DNA from: Thermoleophilia bacterium
GTDB taxonomy: Bacteria; Actinomycetota; Thermoleophilia; UBA2241
Direction of reading: 5' to 3'
Length of the DNA: 64,000 nt
Assembly (NCBI GenBank): GCA_041393415.1
Contig: JAWKKE010000003.1
Location: forward strand, 124,001 to 188,000
Shown here: positions 40,651-49,200 of the stretch, one piece after another
Numbering within the stretch: position 1 is the stretch's first letter
How the letters are laid out: each line of letters opens with the position of its first letter
Translations under genes and position numbers: made by a program
Notes under the pieces: model-generated
Seen by the model: only the letters and a program-made list of their open reading frames with translations
The model's database searches: none
What the model was told of the DNA's origin: nothing

Positions 40651-42425
40651 ACGGGCAGGGCCGGCAGATCGGCTCGTTCGGGGACGAGCTGACCAACGCG
40701 GCCATGATCGGGCTGGTCGTCCTGTTCGGCGTCGCTCTCGTGCTCCGTGGCGCGGGATCGGTCGCGGCATGGGTCACGGGCACGAGCCAGCCCGCTGGCG
40801 ATCCCGCCTCCGGCATCGGCGTGTTGTTCCATCCCGGAGACCCCGCCGCCGCGCTGGACGCGCCCGGCCTGAACCCCGTCGCCTACTGGATCGTCGCTGG
40901 CCTGCTGCTCGCCATGCTCGCCACCGGAGGGGTGTGGGCATGGTCGCGGCTGCGCCGGCATACGCACCGAATCGAGCAGGACCCCCGCCGCATGGCCGGC
41001 ATCGCGACCCGCATCGAGGTCGCGTCTGCCGCGTCCGAGAAGGCGCTGCTGCGCCGTGCGGGGAACCTCCGGCCCGGCCTGGACAACCCGCGCCCGCAGG
41101 ACGTGGGCTACCGGCTCGGTGTCTCCAAGGGCGCCAGCGTGTGGGCGAGCGTGGAGGACTCGATCATGGTCATCGGGCCACCCCGCTCCGGCAAGGGGCT
41201 GCATCTGGTGATCCCGGCGATCCTCGATGCCCCCGGCGCTGCCGTGGTGACCAGCACCCGGCCGGACAACCTGACTGCGACGATGCGCGCTCGTCGGCGG
41301 ATCGGCCCGGTGGCGATCTTCGACCCGCAGCACTTGGCGGAGGGTCTGCCGGCGGGGATGCGGTGGTCACCGATCCGGGGCTGCGAGTCACCACAGACGG
41401 CGATGATCCGGGCCACCGGGCTCGCCGCCGGCACTGGCCTGTCCGCTGGCGGCGTCGATGGCGGCGGGTTCTGGGAAGGCAAGACCAGAGCCGCCCTGCA
41501 ATCGCTGCTGCACGCTGCGGCGATCGACAACCGGCCACCCGCCGAGCTGTTCCGCTGGACCCTCGACCCCACCGCGGCCGCCGATGCCGTGGCGATCCTG
41601 ACCGGCTCGCCGCTGGCGGCGACCGGCTGGGCGGAGTCCTTGGAAGCGATGATCGACTCCGACCCCCGCACACGGGACTCGATCTGGCAGGGAGTGTCCC
41701 TCGCCCTCGGCTCGTTGGCCGACCCCAGGGTGCTCGATGCCGTCTCACCCGGCCCCGGTGAGGGCTTCGACCCCGAGCACTTCATCCAGAACAAGGGAAC
41801 TCTGTTCCTGCTGGCTACCGGGTCCGGCGCCGGCGCATCCGCGGCGCTGGTGGCCGCGCTCGTGGAAGACCTGATCGAGACCGCCCGCCGGCTCGCCGCA
41901 CGCTCACCCGGAGCCCGACTCGACCCGCCCCTGCTGCTGGCGCTGGACGAGATAGCCAACCTCAGCCCGCTGCCGTCCCTCCCGACGCTGATGGCCGAAG
42001 GCGGCGGCTCCGGCATCACCACCATGCCCGTGCTGCAATCGCTCGCGCAGGCCAGGGACAAGTGGAACGAGCACCAGGCCGGTGCGATCTGGGACGCCTC
42101 GATCGTCAAGGTGATCCTCGGCGGCGCCTCGAACTCACGCGACCTGCAAGACCTGAGCGCGCTCGTCGGCGAGCGCGACGAATACACCGACTCCGTGACG
42201 CTGGGCGATCACGGCACCCGCTCCAACCAGCGATCCGTCCGCAGGGTGCCGATCTTCCCGCCCGACCGCATCCGCCGGCTCCCGTTCGGGACCGGGATCG
42301 TGCTGCTCCGCTCCGCGCCGCCAATCGTCACCGACCTGCACCCGTGGCCGAAGCGCCCCGACGCCGCACAGCTCACCGCCGACCGCGGCGAGATAGAGGC
42401 CCTGCTGCGCCGCCACGACGCCTGA
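40647..42425 (+). CDS. VirD4/TraG-like type IV coupling protein
   Basis: 592 residues from GTG 40647. Two N-terminal membrane helices (MIGLVVLFGVALVLRGAGS, YWIVAGLLLAMLATGGVWAW) precede a large ATPase domain with Walker A GPPRSGKGLHL near 177, LLLALDEIANL as Walker B, and MPVLQSLAQARDKWNEHQAGAIWD. It recognises the relaxase-DNA complex and delivers it to the channel. It is the last core gene of the transfer operon. Confidence 0.93.
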   Translation: MNGQGRQIGSFGDELTNAAMIGLVVLFGVALVLRGAGSVAAWVTGTSQPAGDPASGIGVLFHPGDPAAALDAPGLNPVAYWIVAGLLLAMLATGGVWAWSRLRRHTHRIEQDPRRMAGIATRIEVASAASEKALLRRAGNLRPGLDNPRPQDVGYRLGVSKGASVWASVEDSIMVIGPPRSGKGLHLVIPAILDAPGAAVVTSTRPDNLTATMRARRRIGPVAIFDPQHLAEGLPAGMRWSPIRGCESPQTAMIRATGLAAGTGLSAGGVDGGGFWEGKTRAALQSLLHAAAIDNRPPAELFRWTLDPTAAADAVAILTGSPLAATGWAESLEAMIDSDPRTRDSIWQGVSLALGSLADPRVLDAVSPGPGEGFDPEHFIQNKGTLFLLATGSGAGASAALVAALVEDLIETARRLAARSPGARLDPPLLLALDEIANLSPLPSLPTLMAEGGGSGITTMPVLQSLAQARDKWNEHQAGAIWDASIVKVILGGASNSRDLQDLSALVGERDEYTDSVTLGDHGTRSNQRSVRRVPIFPPDRIRRLPFGTGIVLLRSAPPIVTDLHPWPKRPDAAQLTADRGEIEALLRRHDA

Positions 42426-42430
42426 GCAAG

Positions 42431-42470
42431 CGCCAGACGCCTCCTGGTCCACCTCGCTGCCACAGCAAGC
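42431..42470 (+). repeat. Intergenic leader repeat, copy B
   Basis: CGCCAGACGCCTCCTGGTCC followed by ACCTCGCTGCCACAGCAAGC is the partner of copy A at 34077-34113, here after the VirD4 stop and before the gene at 42509. Confidence 0.7.
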
Positions 42471-42508
42471 CCCGGCCTGGCCGTGGCGTGAGCAGACAGG
42501 AGCACAGC

Positions 42509-43090
42509 ATGTCCGACGCACCCGACGACAGCACGGTGAGCGATGTTCCCGACCCGGACCTGGACGACATGGACGACGGCTACGACGATTCGCTGATCGC
42601 CGAGCCGCCACATCCGATCAACTGGAACCTGCTCAACGCCGAGGACGCCGAGGTCGAGTGGTTGGAACTCAACCGCTGGGTGGACTGGCTGCGCCACACC
42701 TACGGGCTTCCCGCCTCCGTGATCCCGCCGGCCTGGCACATGCACCCCGAGCTGGTGTGGGAGCTGAGCGCGCTGCATCTGCACTGGCTCTGCGCCTACG
42801 ACCCCGAGCAGAACGGGTCAGCCCCGCTGGGCTGGCACCGCGACTTCGCCGACGCCCGCCAGCGACTGCGCGAATGGGTCGCCGCCTGCGGCACCCGACT
42901 CGACCGCGACCGCCCCACCAGGCAGACCACCTGGCCCGGCGAGGAACCCGCCGACCCCATCGAGGACGTGCCGATCATCGACCGCGACGCCGAGTTCGTG
43001 GAGTTCGTCATGGCCGACGTGCAACGCCGCCGCGAGGCCGAGGAAGCCTTCTACCGCGACCTCGACCCCGACACCGGAGAAGTGTCATGA
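42509..43090 (+). CDS. Acidic DUF4913-like protein
   Basis: 193 residues, ATG 42509 after CAGGAGC. The acidic N-terminus (DLDDMDDGYDDS) is followed by a Trp-rich block: DAEVEWLELNRWVDWLRHTY, PPAWHMHPELVWELSALHLHWL and GWHRDFADARQRLREW. This pattern fits DUF4913-type proteins found on actinobacterial plasmids and elements; function unknown. It overlaps the start of the short gene at 43087. Confidence 0.7.
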   Translation: MSDAPDDSTVSDVPDPDLDDMDDGYDDSLIAEPPHPINWNLLNAEDAEVEWLELNRWVDWLRHTYGLPASVIPPAWHMHPELVWELSALHLHWLCAYDPEQNGSAPLGWHRDFADARQRLREWVAACGTRLDRDRPTRQTTWPGEEPADPIEDVPIIDRDAEFVEFVMADVQRRREAEEAFYRDLDPDTGEVS

Positions 43091-43266
43091 ACGCGCCTGA
43101 TGCGATGACAAAGGAAGGCGCCGAGGTCGCCGACCTCCGAGAGAGAGGCAAGGACCTCGGCGCTTCCTTCCTGCCGCTGTCGAGCGAGCAGGCGGACTCG
43201 ATCAGGGCTGCTCTGATCGAGTCCATCGGTACTGCTCGTGAGGAACGAAACGCGGCGCGACCTTGA
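43087..43266 (+). CDS. Short hypothetical protein at the operon end
   Basis: 59 residues starting in the stop of the previous gene (ATGA). The sequence AEVADLRERGKDLGASFLPL and RAALIESIGTAREERN is charged and helical. Its 3' end overlaps the 3' end of the convergent integrase gene by about 65 bp. Coupling supports translation; no function can be assigned. Confidence 0.5.
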   Translation: MNAPDAMTKEGAEVADLRERGKDLGASFLPLSSEQADSIRAALIESIGTAREERNAARP

Positions 43267-44737
43267 TGCGGTTCGGATCGAACTTGCCGCCCAACTGAGG
43301 TGCCTTGGTCACCCGGATGTCGAGCAGCAGCTTGATGATCCGCCGCTTCTCCAACAGGTCCAGCCGTTCCCACGCCGCCTCGATGTCCTCGGCCTGCATG
43401 AGACGAAGGACCTCAGTGTCGGGGACGGGAGGAACAGTGGCCTTGACGGCCTGCTCAATCTCCGGGTTCAGCCGCTTCTCGATGCTCGACAGCATCGTCA
43501 GGCTGATACGCCCGGCCGCGTATTCCTCGGCGGCCTCGTCCAGGCGCAGCCGCAGCCGTGCCACCTGAGCTTCGGCTTCCTCGATGCGCTCGCGCCAGTT
43601 CTCGCTCGGCCCGGCGATCACCGCCAGGCTCTCCGGCTTGGAGAGCCAGCCCAACAGAGCGCCGGTCACATATGCGTCGGTGCGAGGAACGTCGATGCTG
43701 ATCTTCCGGCACGGAACATAGACACAGACGTAGTTGTCGCGGCGGCTTCCGTCCTTGCGAGGAATGACGCCGCATCTGCGAGCGAGCGGCCGCCCGCAGT
43801 AGGCACACTTCGCTGCGAACGACAGCAGCCACTTCGGATGGCTGTGGTTGTCCTCCTCGACGTACCGAGTGCGGCGTGCCTGGTCGGCAAGTATCCGGTT
43901 GACCTGCTCCCACCGCTCGCGGGGAATGATCGCGGGCCAGTCTGCCTCGCCGATCACCTTGCCCTGATACTTCCGCAGTCCCGCGATCGTCGGGCTCTTG
44001 ATGATCTGCCGCAGCGTCGAGCTCATCCAGCCCCGCGACTGATCGGAGGTCGGCTTCATCGGTGTCGGCACACCGGCCTTGTTCAGCCGGGTCACGATCG
44101 CGTTCACCGTCGTGCCGCTCAGAATCTCATCCACGGCGTTGATGATGATCGCGGCCTTCTCCGGGTCGATTTCCTGACGAAGCAGCACTCCGGTGTGCTC
44201 GTCATAGACACGGCGATACCCGAACGGGAGACGACCATGCGGCCTGCCCTGCTGCGCGTGCAGGCGCACCGTGCGGAGCTGCCGTTCGCGGATCACAGCG
44301 GCGTCCTTCTCGGCCGTCAGGAACTCCAGCCCCATCATGAAGGCGTCGTCGCTCCGGGCGAAGTCGTAGACCCGTCCCTTGGTCAGATACAGCACTCCGG
44401 CCTCCTGGCAGGCGGCGCGGAGCTGGACATAGGCCAACAGCTCGCGGCCTGCACGCGACGGCTCCCAGGTCACGAAGGCGTCGTACTGCTTGGAGGCGAT
44501 CAGGCGCAGGGCTTCCTCGAAACCCTCCCGCTCGCGGGTACGCCACTGCGAGGCGGATCGGTTGGCGTCGGTGATGACCTTGCCGACGCGCCAGCTCTGC
44601 TGATCGCACCAGGAGCGGCAGTCCGTCTCCTGATCGTCCGTGGATCGCATGAGGTACTGGCGATCCATCGAGGCTCGGGTGTAGATGAGGGCGTTGACCT
44701 CATCGTCGGTAGGGCGGGTGAGTGCTTGTCTCGTCAT
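43202..44737 (-). CDS. Large serine recombinase (integrase) of the element
   Basis: 511 residues from ATG 44737; the frame continues upstream across the attachment site into host sequence, so only this start belongs to the element. Domains: resolvase catalytic domain with nucleophile Ser23 in LIYTRASMDRQ; recombinase domain (GWMSSTLRQIIKSPTIAGL, then ADWPAIIPRERWEQV); zinc ribbon with CAYCGRPLARRC and a second Cys pair (CVYVPC); and a coiled-coil C-terminus (RLRLRLDEAAEEYAAGRI). Such enzymes recombine short attP and attB sites with a 2-bp core. The gene reads away from the right end, and its promoter lies within 46 bp of the junction. Confidence 0.95.
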   Translation of the reverse strand: MTRQALTRPTDDEVNALIYTRASMDRQYLMRSTDDQETDCRSWCDQQSWRVGKVITDANRSASQWRTREREGFEEALRLIASKQYDAFVTWEPSRAGRELLAYVQLRAACQEAGVLYLTKGRVYDFARSDDAFMMGLEFLTAEKDAAVIRERQLRTVRLHAQQGRPHGRLPFGYRRVYDEHTGVLLRQEIDPEKAAIIINAVDEILSGTTVNAIVTRLNKAGVPTPMKPTSDQSRGWMSSTLRQIIKSPTIAGLRKYQGKVIGEADWPAIIPRERWEQVNRILADQARRTRYVEEDNHSHPKWLLSFAAKCAYCGRPLARRCGVIPRKDGSRRDNYVCVYVPCRKISIDVPRTDAYVTGALLGWLSKPESLAVIAGPSENWRERIEEAEAQVARLRLRLDEAAEEYAAGRISLTMLSSIEKRLNPEIEQAVKATVPPVPDTEVLRLMQAEDIEAAWERLDLLEKRRIIKLLLDIRVTKAPQLGGKFDPNRIKVAPRFVPHEQYRWTRSEQP

Positions 44738-44765
44738 GGCAATCAGGTGCTCCCTTGCTGTAAGG

Positions 44766-44786
44766 GGTTTCTGATTGCTGGGCGAG
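44766..44786 (+). other. Right attachment junction (attR) of the element
   Basis: GGTTTCTGATTGCTGGG at 44766-44782 is the inverted partner of the left end (12884-12900). It is followed by C, then GAG at 44784-44786, where aldehyde dehydrogenase sequence resumes in the frame of the left part. Confidence 0.8.
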
Positions 44787-45116
44787 GCAACGAACGACAT
44801 GTGCATTGCCGCCGAAGAGATCTTCGGCCCCGTCTTGACCGTCATTCCCGTGGACAGCGATGAGGAGGCGATCTCGATAGCCAACGACACACGCTACGGT
44901 CTAGCTGCCTCGCTCTACACAGGCGATGTCGCCAAGGCCCATCGCTATGCGCGTCGACTGCGGGCGGGGACTGTCTCGGTCAACTGCTTCGCCGAGGGCG
45001 ACATAACGACCCCCTTCGGCGGCTTCAAGGAATCCGGCTTCTTCGGGCGGGACAAGTCAATGTGGGCACAGGAGCAGTACACCGAACTCAAGACCATCTG
45101 GATGCAGGTGAGCTGA
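44784..45116 (+). pseudogene. Aldehyde dehydrogenase, 3' part, separated by the element
   Basis: The remaining C-terminus: ATNDMCIAAEEIFGPVLTVI, then NDTRYGLAASLYTGD, GTVSVNCFAEGDITTPFGGFKESG and the final LKTIWMQ. These are the standard closing segments of the family that begins at 11711. A TTG at 44775 in the attachment site is in frame but is not evidence of translation. The stop is TGA. Confidence 0.95.
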
Positions 45117-45172
45117 CCGCCAATGCGATCGTGCCAGCGCAGAGCGTCGGCGCGCTCGGTTGCCGCCTATTG

Positions 45173-46006
45173 TTAGTTGAGTCCGAAGCGCTTGAGATCC
45201 TCTTCGCTGGCACCGAAGTAGTGCGCCGTTTCGTGCAGGACGGTGATGCGGATCTGTTCGGCGAGGTCGTCATCGTCGAACGACTCACGCTCGAGGTTGC
45301 GCTGGAACAGATGAATGAGGCCAGCATCGGGACCGGGCCCCAAGGAAAGCTGGTCGGGCATCGCAATGCCGTGAAAGACTCCGAGTGTGCGAGGGTCGAG
45401 TCCCTCGAGGACGAGAGCTTCTGGAGGTCGGTCCTCCACCAGAATCGGGACGTTCCGGAGGCGTTCGACGACCTCGTCCGGCAGCTCCTCGAGAGCTGCT
45501 GCAGCGACCGCCTCGAAGTTTGTGCGAGTCAGGATTGGCTCGGCAGAGTCGTTGAGCGCGTCCAGGCGCAGCACGGCGAGCCACTCGCGCACCATTCCCC
45601 GGCGGTCGTTGCGAGCTTCGCAGGCGAGGCCGAGGAGATGGCGCGCATCGGCCTCGTCGACAGAGTCGAGTTCTGGACCGGCCAGAAGTCCGCGCATGAG
45701 GCGGGTCGCCTCGTGCGCATCGTCGAAGTACTCCAGGTAGACCTCGGCTGAGGCAATCCACGGTTCCGGGTCGTCAGGGGCGATCTCGTTCCAGCGCAAG
45801 TAGGCGTTGAGCGCTGCGCCGGGGTCGTCATCGGCCAGAGCGAGTTCGCCGACGAGCTCGAGCGTATCCGGTTGTTCTTGGCCCTGGTCGCTGAGGCTGG
45901 TCAGCGTGGTGCGTGCTCCCTGGAGGTCGCCCTCGTCGAACAGATCCCACGCGGTGTCCAGGAGTTGCCGATCATCCGAGCTGAGTTCGTGCGGTTCAAT
46001 GTCCAT
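45173..46006 (-). CDS. TPR protein with HExxH metallopeptidase domain
   Basis: 277 residues. The first 130 are TPR-like helical pairs (AWDLFDEGDLQGARTTLTSL, LALADDDPGAALNAYLRWNE, DDPEPWIASAEVYLEYFDD). The C-terminal 110 match the zincin-like metallopeptidase family (PF06262 type): IAMPDQLSL, LIHLFQRNLER and the closing HETAHYFGASEEDLKRFGL, with both His and Glu of HExxH. The substrate is unknown. A possible -10 box (TAGTAT, minus strand) lies 8 bp before the ATG with no ribosome site, suggesting a leaderless transcript. Confidence 0.85.
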   Translation of the reverse strand: MDIEPHELSSDDRQLLDTAWDLFDEGDLQGARTTLTSLSDQGQEQPDTLELVGELALADDDPGAALNAYLRWNEIAPDDPEPWIASAEVYLEYFDDAHEATRLMRGLLAGPELDSVDEADARHLLGLACEARNDRRGMVREWLAVLRLDALNDSAEPILTRTNFEAVAAAALEELPDEVVERLRNVPILVEDRPPEALVLEGLDPRTLGVFHGIAMPDQLSLGPGPDAGLIHLFQRNLERESFDDDDLAEQIRITVLHETAHYFGASEEDLKRFGLN

Positions 46007-46172
46007 GACGCCCTATACTAGCGCCCAATCGGCCAACGGTCCCATTCGCAGGGTGTGGAAGTAGCGCTGTTGCCAAGAGCGTGAAGCCGATGTGCTCCGC
46101 GGGGTGCAGTAGGACGCAGGTGGTGCGTGCGGCGTCCTCGCCTGAGGCGACGAAGCTCGGGGGCCGGCGCGC

Positions 46173-46210
46173 GTGACTCCCCGGGCTCGTCTCTGGTATA
46201 AGCAGGGGCG
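46173..46210 (+). promoter_or_regulatory. Promoter immediately before the activase GTG
   Basis: GTGACT at 46173-46178 and TATAAG at 46197-46202 are 18 bp apart. Transcription would begin at or next to the GTG at 46210, predicting a leaderless mRNA; the only purine run (AGGGG) is too close to act as a ribosome site. Confidence 0.5.
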
Positions 46211-49200
46211 TGAGTTCACTCGCTGGAACCCCCGCGCTCTCTTCTCTCGCGCTGTCGCCGGCTGGCGACACTCGACTCTTCTTGGGCGTTGACTGCGGCA
46301 AGGTCACGACTGCAGTGGCGCTCGGGTCGGTGGAGGCCGGTGAGCTTCGTGTCCTGGGTACGTGGACGGCGCGTCATGAGGGTGATCCTTTGGCGTTGGT
46401 CCGCGAGGTTTACCGTGCTGTGGACGCTGCGCGGCTTTCTGGGATGGCGACGACAGGGGTCTTCGGTGGGAGGTTCTGCGCACCGGTGCTTGCGGGCCTG
46501 CCCGAAGAGATCGCACAGGAAGAAGCTGCAGCGTGGCTGTATCCGGACGGAGCGCTGAACGTCGTACGTATTGGCGGGGGTGGTTACTCATGCCTGACTC
46601 GTGATGCCTCAGGAGGGGTGGCGTTCGAAGCGAACGAACGCTGCTCCGCTGGGACGGGCGAGACCGTTGAGGGGCTGTGTCAGCGCCTCGGAAAGTCACT
46701 TTCCGAGGCGGTGGAGCTCGCCATCGAGGAGCCCGATGGAGTTACGGTCACGAGCCGCTGCGCCGTGTTTGCCAAGAGCGAACTCACGCATTTCGCCAAT
46801 CAGGGGGAGAGCCATGGGCGGATCTTCCGCGGATTGTTCGCGGGTGTGGCGCGTAATGTTCACAGCCTGTATGACAAGAACAAGGTGCCTGGGCAGCTCG
46901 TTCTCATTGGCCACGGTGCGCTGATCGCTCCGATTGCGGAAGGTGTCGCGGTCTTGAGCGATCAGCCGACTGTCGTCGACGAGCACGCGGGGGTGTTCGA
47001 GGCGCTCGGCGCGCTGCACTACGTAGCGCGTGAGGCAACGCCTGCCGCCTTCCCTCGCGATATGCACGATCTTGAGCAGGAATGCCGATCGCGGGTTCCG
47101 CGCCTGCGACCAGCCAGTGAAGGTCCGGGATCGGTTGTTCATCTGGAGGAGAGGTCCACGCCGCTCCGGGCAGATACGGTTGTGCTCGGTCTCGATCTCG
47201 GATCTACGGGTTCGAAGGCGGCACTCGTCCATGTCGCCGATGGAACCACGCTTGCCAGTGTCTACAGGCGGACTGAGGGCAATCCGGTTGAAGCTGCCCG
47301 AGCGCTGGTAGCGGAGGTTGCCGAAATGGACGTGGCGCCGGTTGCCGCGATTGGGATCACCGGATCCGGGCGCGACGCCGCGGCGACGGTCTTTCGCGCG
47401 GCATACCCGGATCTCGGTAGTCGTCTGGTGGTGCAGAACGAGATAGTGGCTCACGCCGAAGCGGCATCGAGGCTCGATCCCGATGGCGGCGCCAGCCTTT
47501 CCATCGTCGAGATTGGCGGCCAGGACGCGAAGTTCATCAATGTTCTCGACGGCCGGGTAGTAGACGCCGACATGAATCGAGTGTGTAGCGCCGGGACGGG
47601 GTCCTTCCTCGAGGAGCAGGCCATCGCCCTCGGGGTCCCCGACATCGTTGAGTTCGGCAAGATGGCGGAACAGAGCGACGAGCCGCCGGATCTTGGCCAA
47701 ACATGCACCGTGTTCGTCGCCGACGTTGCTGCTGAAGCGCTCAGCGATGGATGCTCGCGAGCGGACATCTTCGCCGGCCTTCAGCACTCTGTGGTGCGTA
47801 ACTACCGCAGTCGTGTGATGGGTCGGCGGCGCTTGTTGGGTCGCGTGTTCTTCCAAGGAAAGCCGGCAACGGATCGTGGCTTGGCGCGAACGCTTGCCGC
47901 TGTGCTCGGACGCGAAGTGTACGTACCTCCGGACCCGGGAGCCATGGGTGCCATTGGCATCGCACTCATGGCCCGGGATGCGCTCGCGGACCGGCTGGGC
48001 GCGGTCGCCCCTGTCGACCTCGAGCGGGTGTTGCATGCTCGGGTTGCCGATCGCCGCAGTCTGCAGTGTCGTGATCGCGACTGCCAGAACCTGTGTCGTC
48101 TCGAGGTAGCTGAGATCGAGATAGCTGGTGAACGCGAGAGAGTTGTGAGCGGCGGCCAGTGTCCAAAGTACGATCAGATAGCCGCCGTCGGGAGGAAGCT
48201 CCCCAAGAATGCTCCGTCGCCGTACAAGGAACGTGAAGCGCTGGTGGAAGAGCTCACGGCGTTTGCGCCTGTGGACGCGGACGTGGCGACGCGGCGCGGG
48301 CGGCGCTTGGCGCTGCCGTTCGCTCACTACATGATCGATGCGCTGCCGTTCTTTGTTCGGTTCTTGCGGGAGCTCGGTTATGAAGTCGAGGTTGTTGGTC
48401 CTTGCGCCGAGGCACTCGCTGAGGGAGACCGCCTTTGCTCGGCGCCAGGAGCCTGTGCGCCCGTGAAGATCCTGCACGGGATGGCCGCTACTACTGGTGC
48501 CGATGTGTTCGTTGCCCCGGTCTTCGTGCACCTGCCCATTCCAAATGCAGGCGGCGGGAGATACACGTGCCCTATGACACAAGGGGCGCCGGACATGGTG
48601 GCGCGGGCGCTTGCGGCAAGCGGTGCCGGAACGACGGTCTTTCGTCCGGTCTTCTTCGAACGAGACGGTGACGGCTGGGACAAGCCTGGGTTCCGGCGTG
48701 CACTGCGGCGGATGGCGGTAGCGCTGGCGGCAGATCCCAGGGTGCTGCAGCCGGAGCCGATCACGGCGGCGGCGTTTCTAGGTGCCTATCACGCTGCGCT
48801 GGCTGCACAGCGAAGGTACGAGTCGGGTCTGCGGAAGATAGGCACGCGGGCGCTGGCATGGGCGAAGGCTCACGATTTCCCCGTCGTTCTCGTCGCCGGC
48901 GAGACCCACGTGATTCACGACAGGTTGCTCGATGCCGGAATACACGAGCTTGTCACCGCGAACGGTGCCATCGCGCTGCCGGTAGACTGCTTCCCGGTTC
49001 CGGAAGACCTTTCAGCACTCCCGCGGGTTCACTGGGCGAGTGCTGGCCAGACACTTCGTGCCGCGGGTGCTGCGGTTGAATCCGGCGACGTTTACCCTCT
49101 CCTACTTGGGGCGTTTGGTTGCGGACCCAATTCGATGATCGAGCATCTCATGGCCGACATCGTGGGCGATTGGCCGCACGCCATCCTCGAGAGCGACGGT

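Larger units (their letters stand above)
12884..44783. mobile_element. Integrative conjugative element (about 31.9 kb), serine-recombinase type
   Basis: The boundaries come from the split aldehyde dehydrogenase gene: family sequence stops at 12883 and resumes at 44784. The element encodes a large serine recombinase at its right end, a MobF relaxase, a VirD4-like coupling protein, a VirB4-like ATPase, VirB6-like and cell-wall-hydrolase proteins, a primase, an antirestriction protein and cargo efflux genes. The parts needed for self-transfer therefore appear present. Element genes mostly end in TGA and look richer in G+C at third positions than the host, which often uses TAG. The gene set resembles ICEs of Micrococcales and related Actinomycetia, suggesting import from outside the host lineage (inference). 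Confidence 0.93.

Noticed and set aside
12884..44783. tRNA gene or long direct repeats at the element ends
   Set aside because: Only GAG is shared directly; the ends are inverted repeats and the target is a protein gene, as expected for a serine recombinase.
43202..44890. A 562-residue integrase starting at 44890
   Set aside because: The first 51 codons are the antisense of the aldehyde dehydrogenase fragment and cross the attachment site; ATG 44737 precedes the conserved domain.
46696..48582. A 628-codon minus-strand frame inside the giant activase gene
   Set aside because: Antisense shadow; the opposite strand carries clear ATPase motifs throughout.
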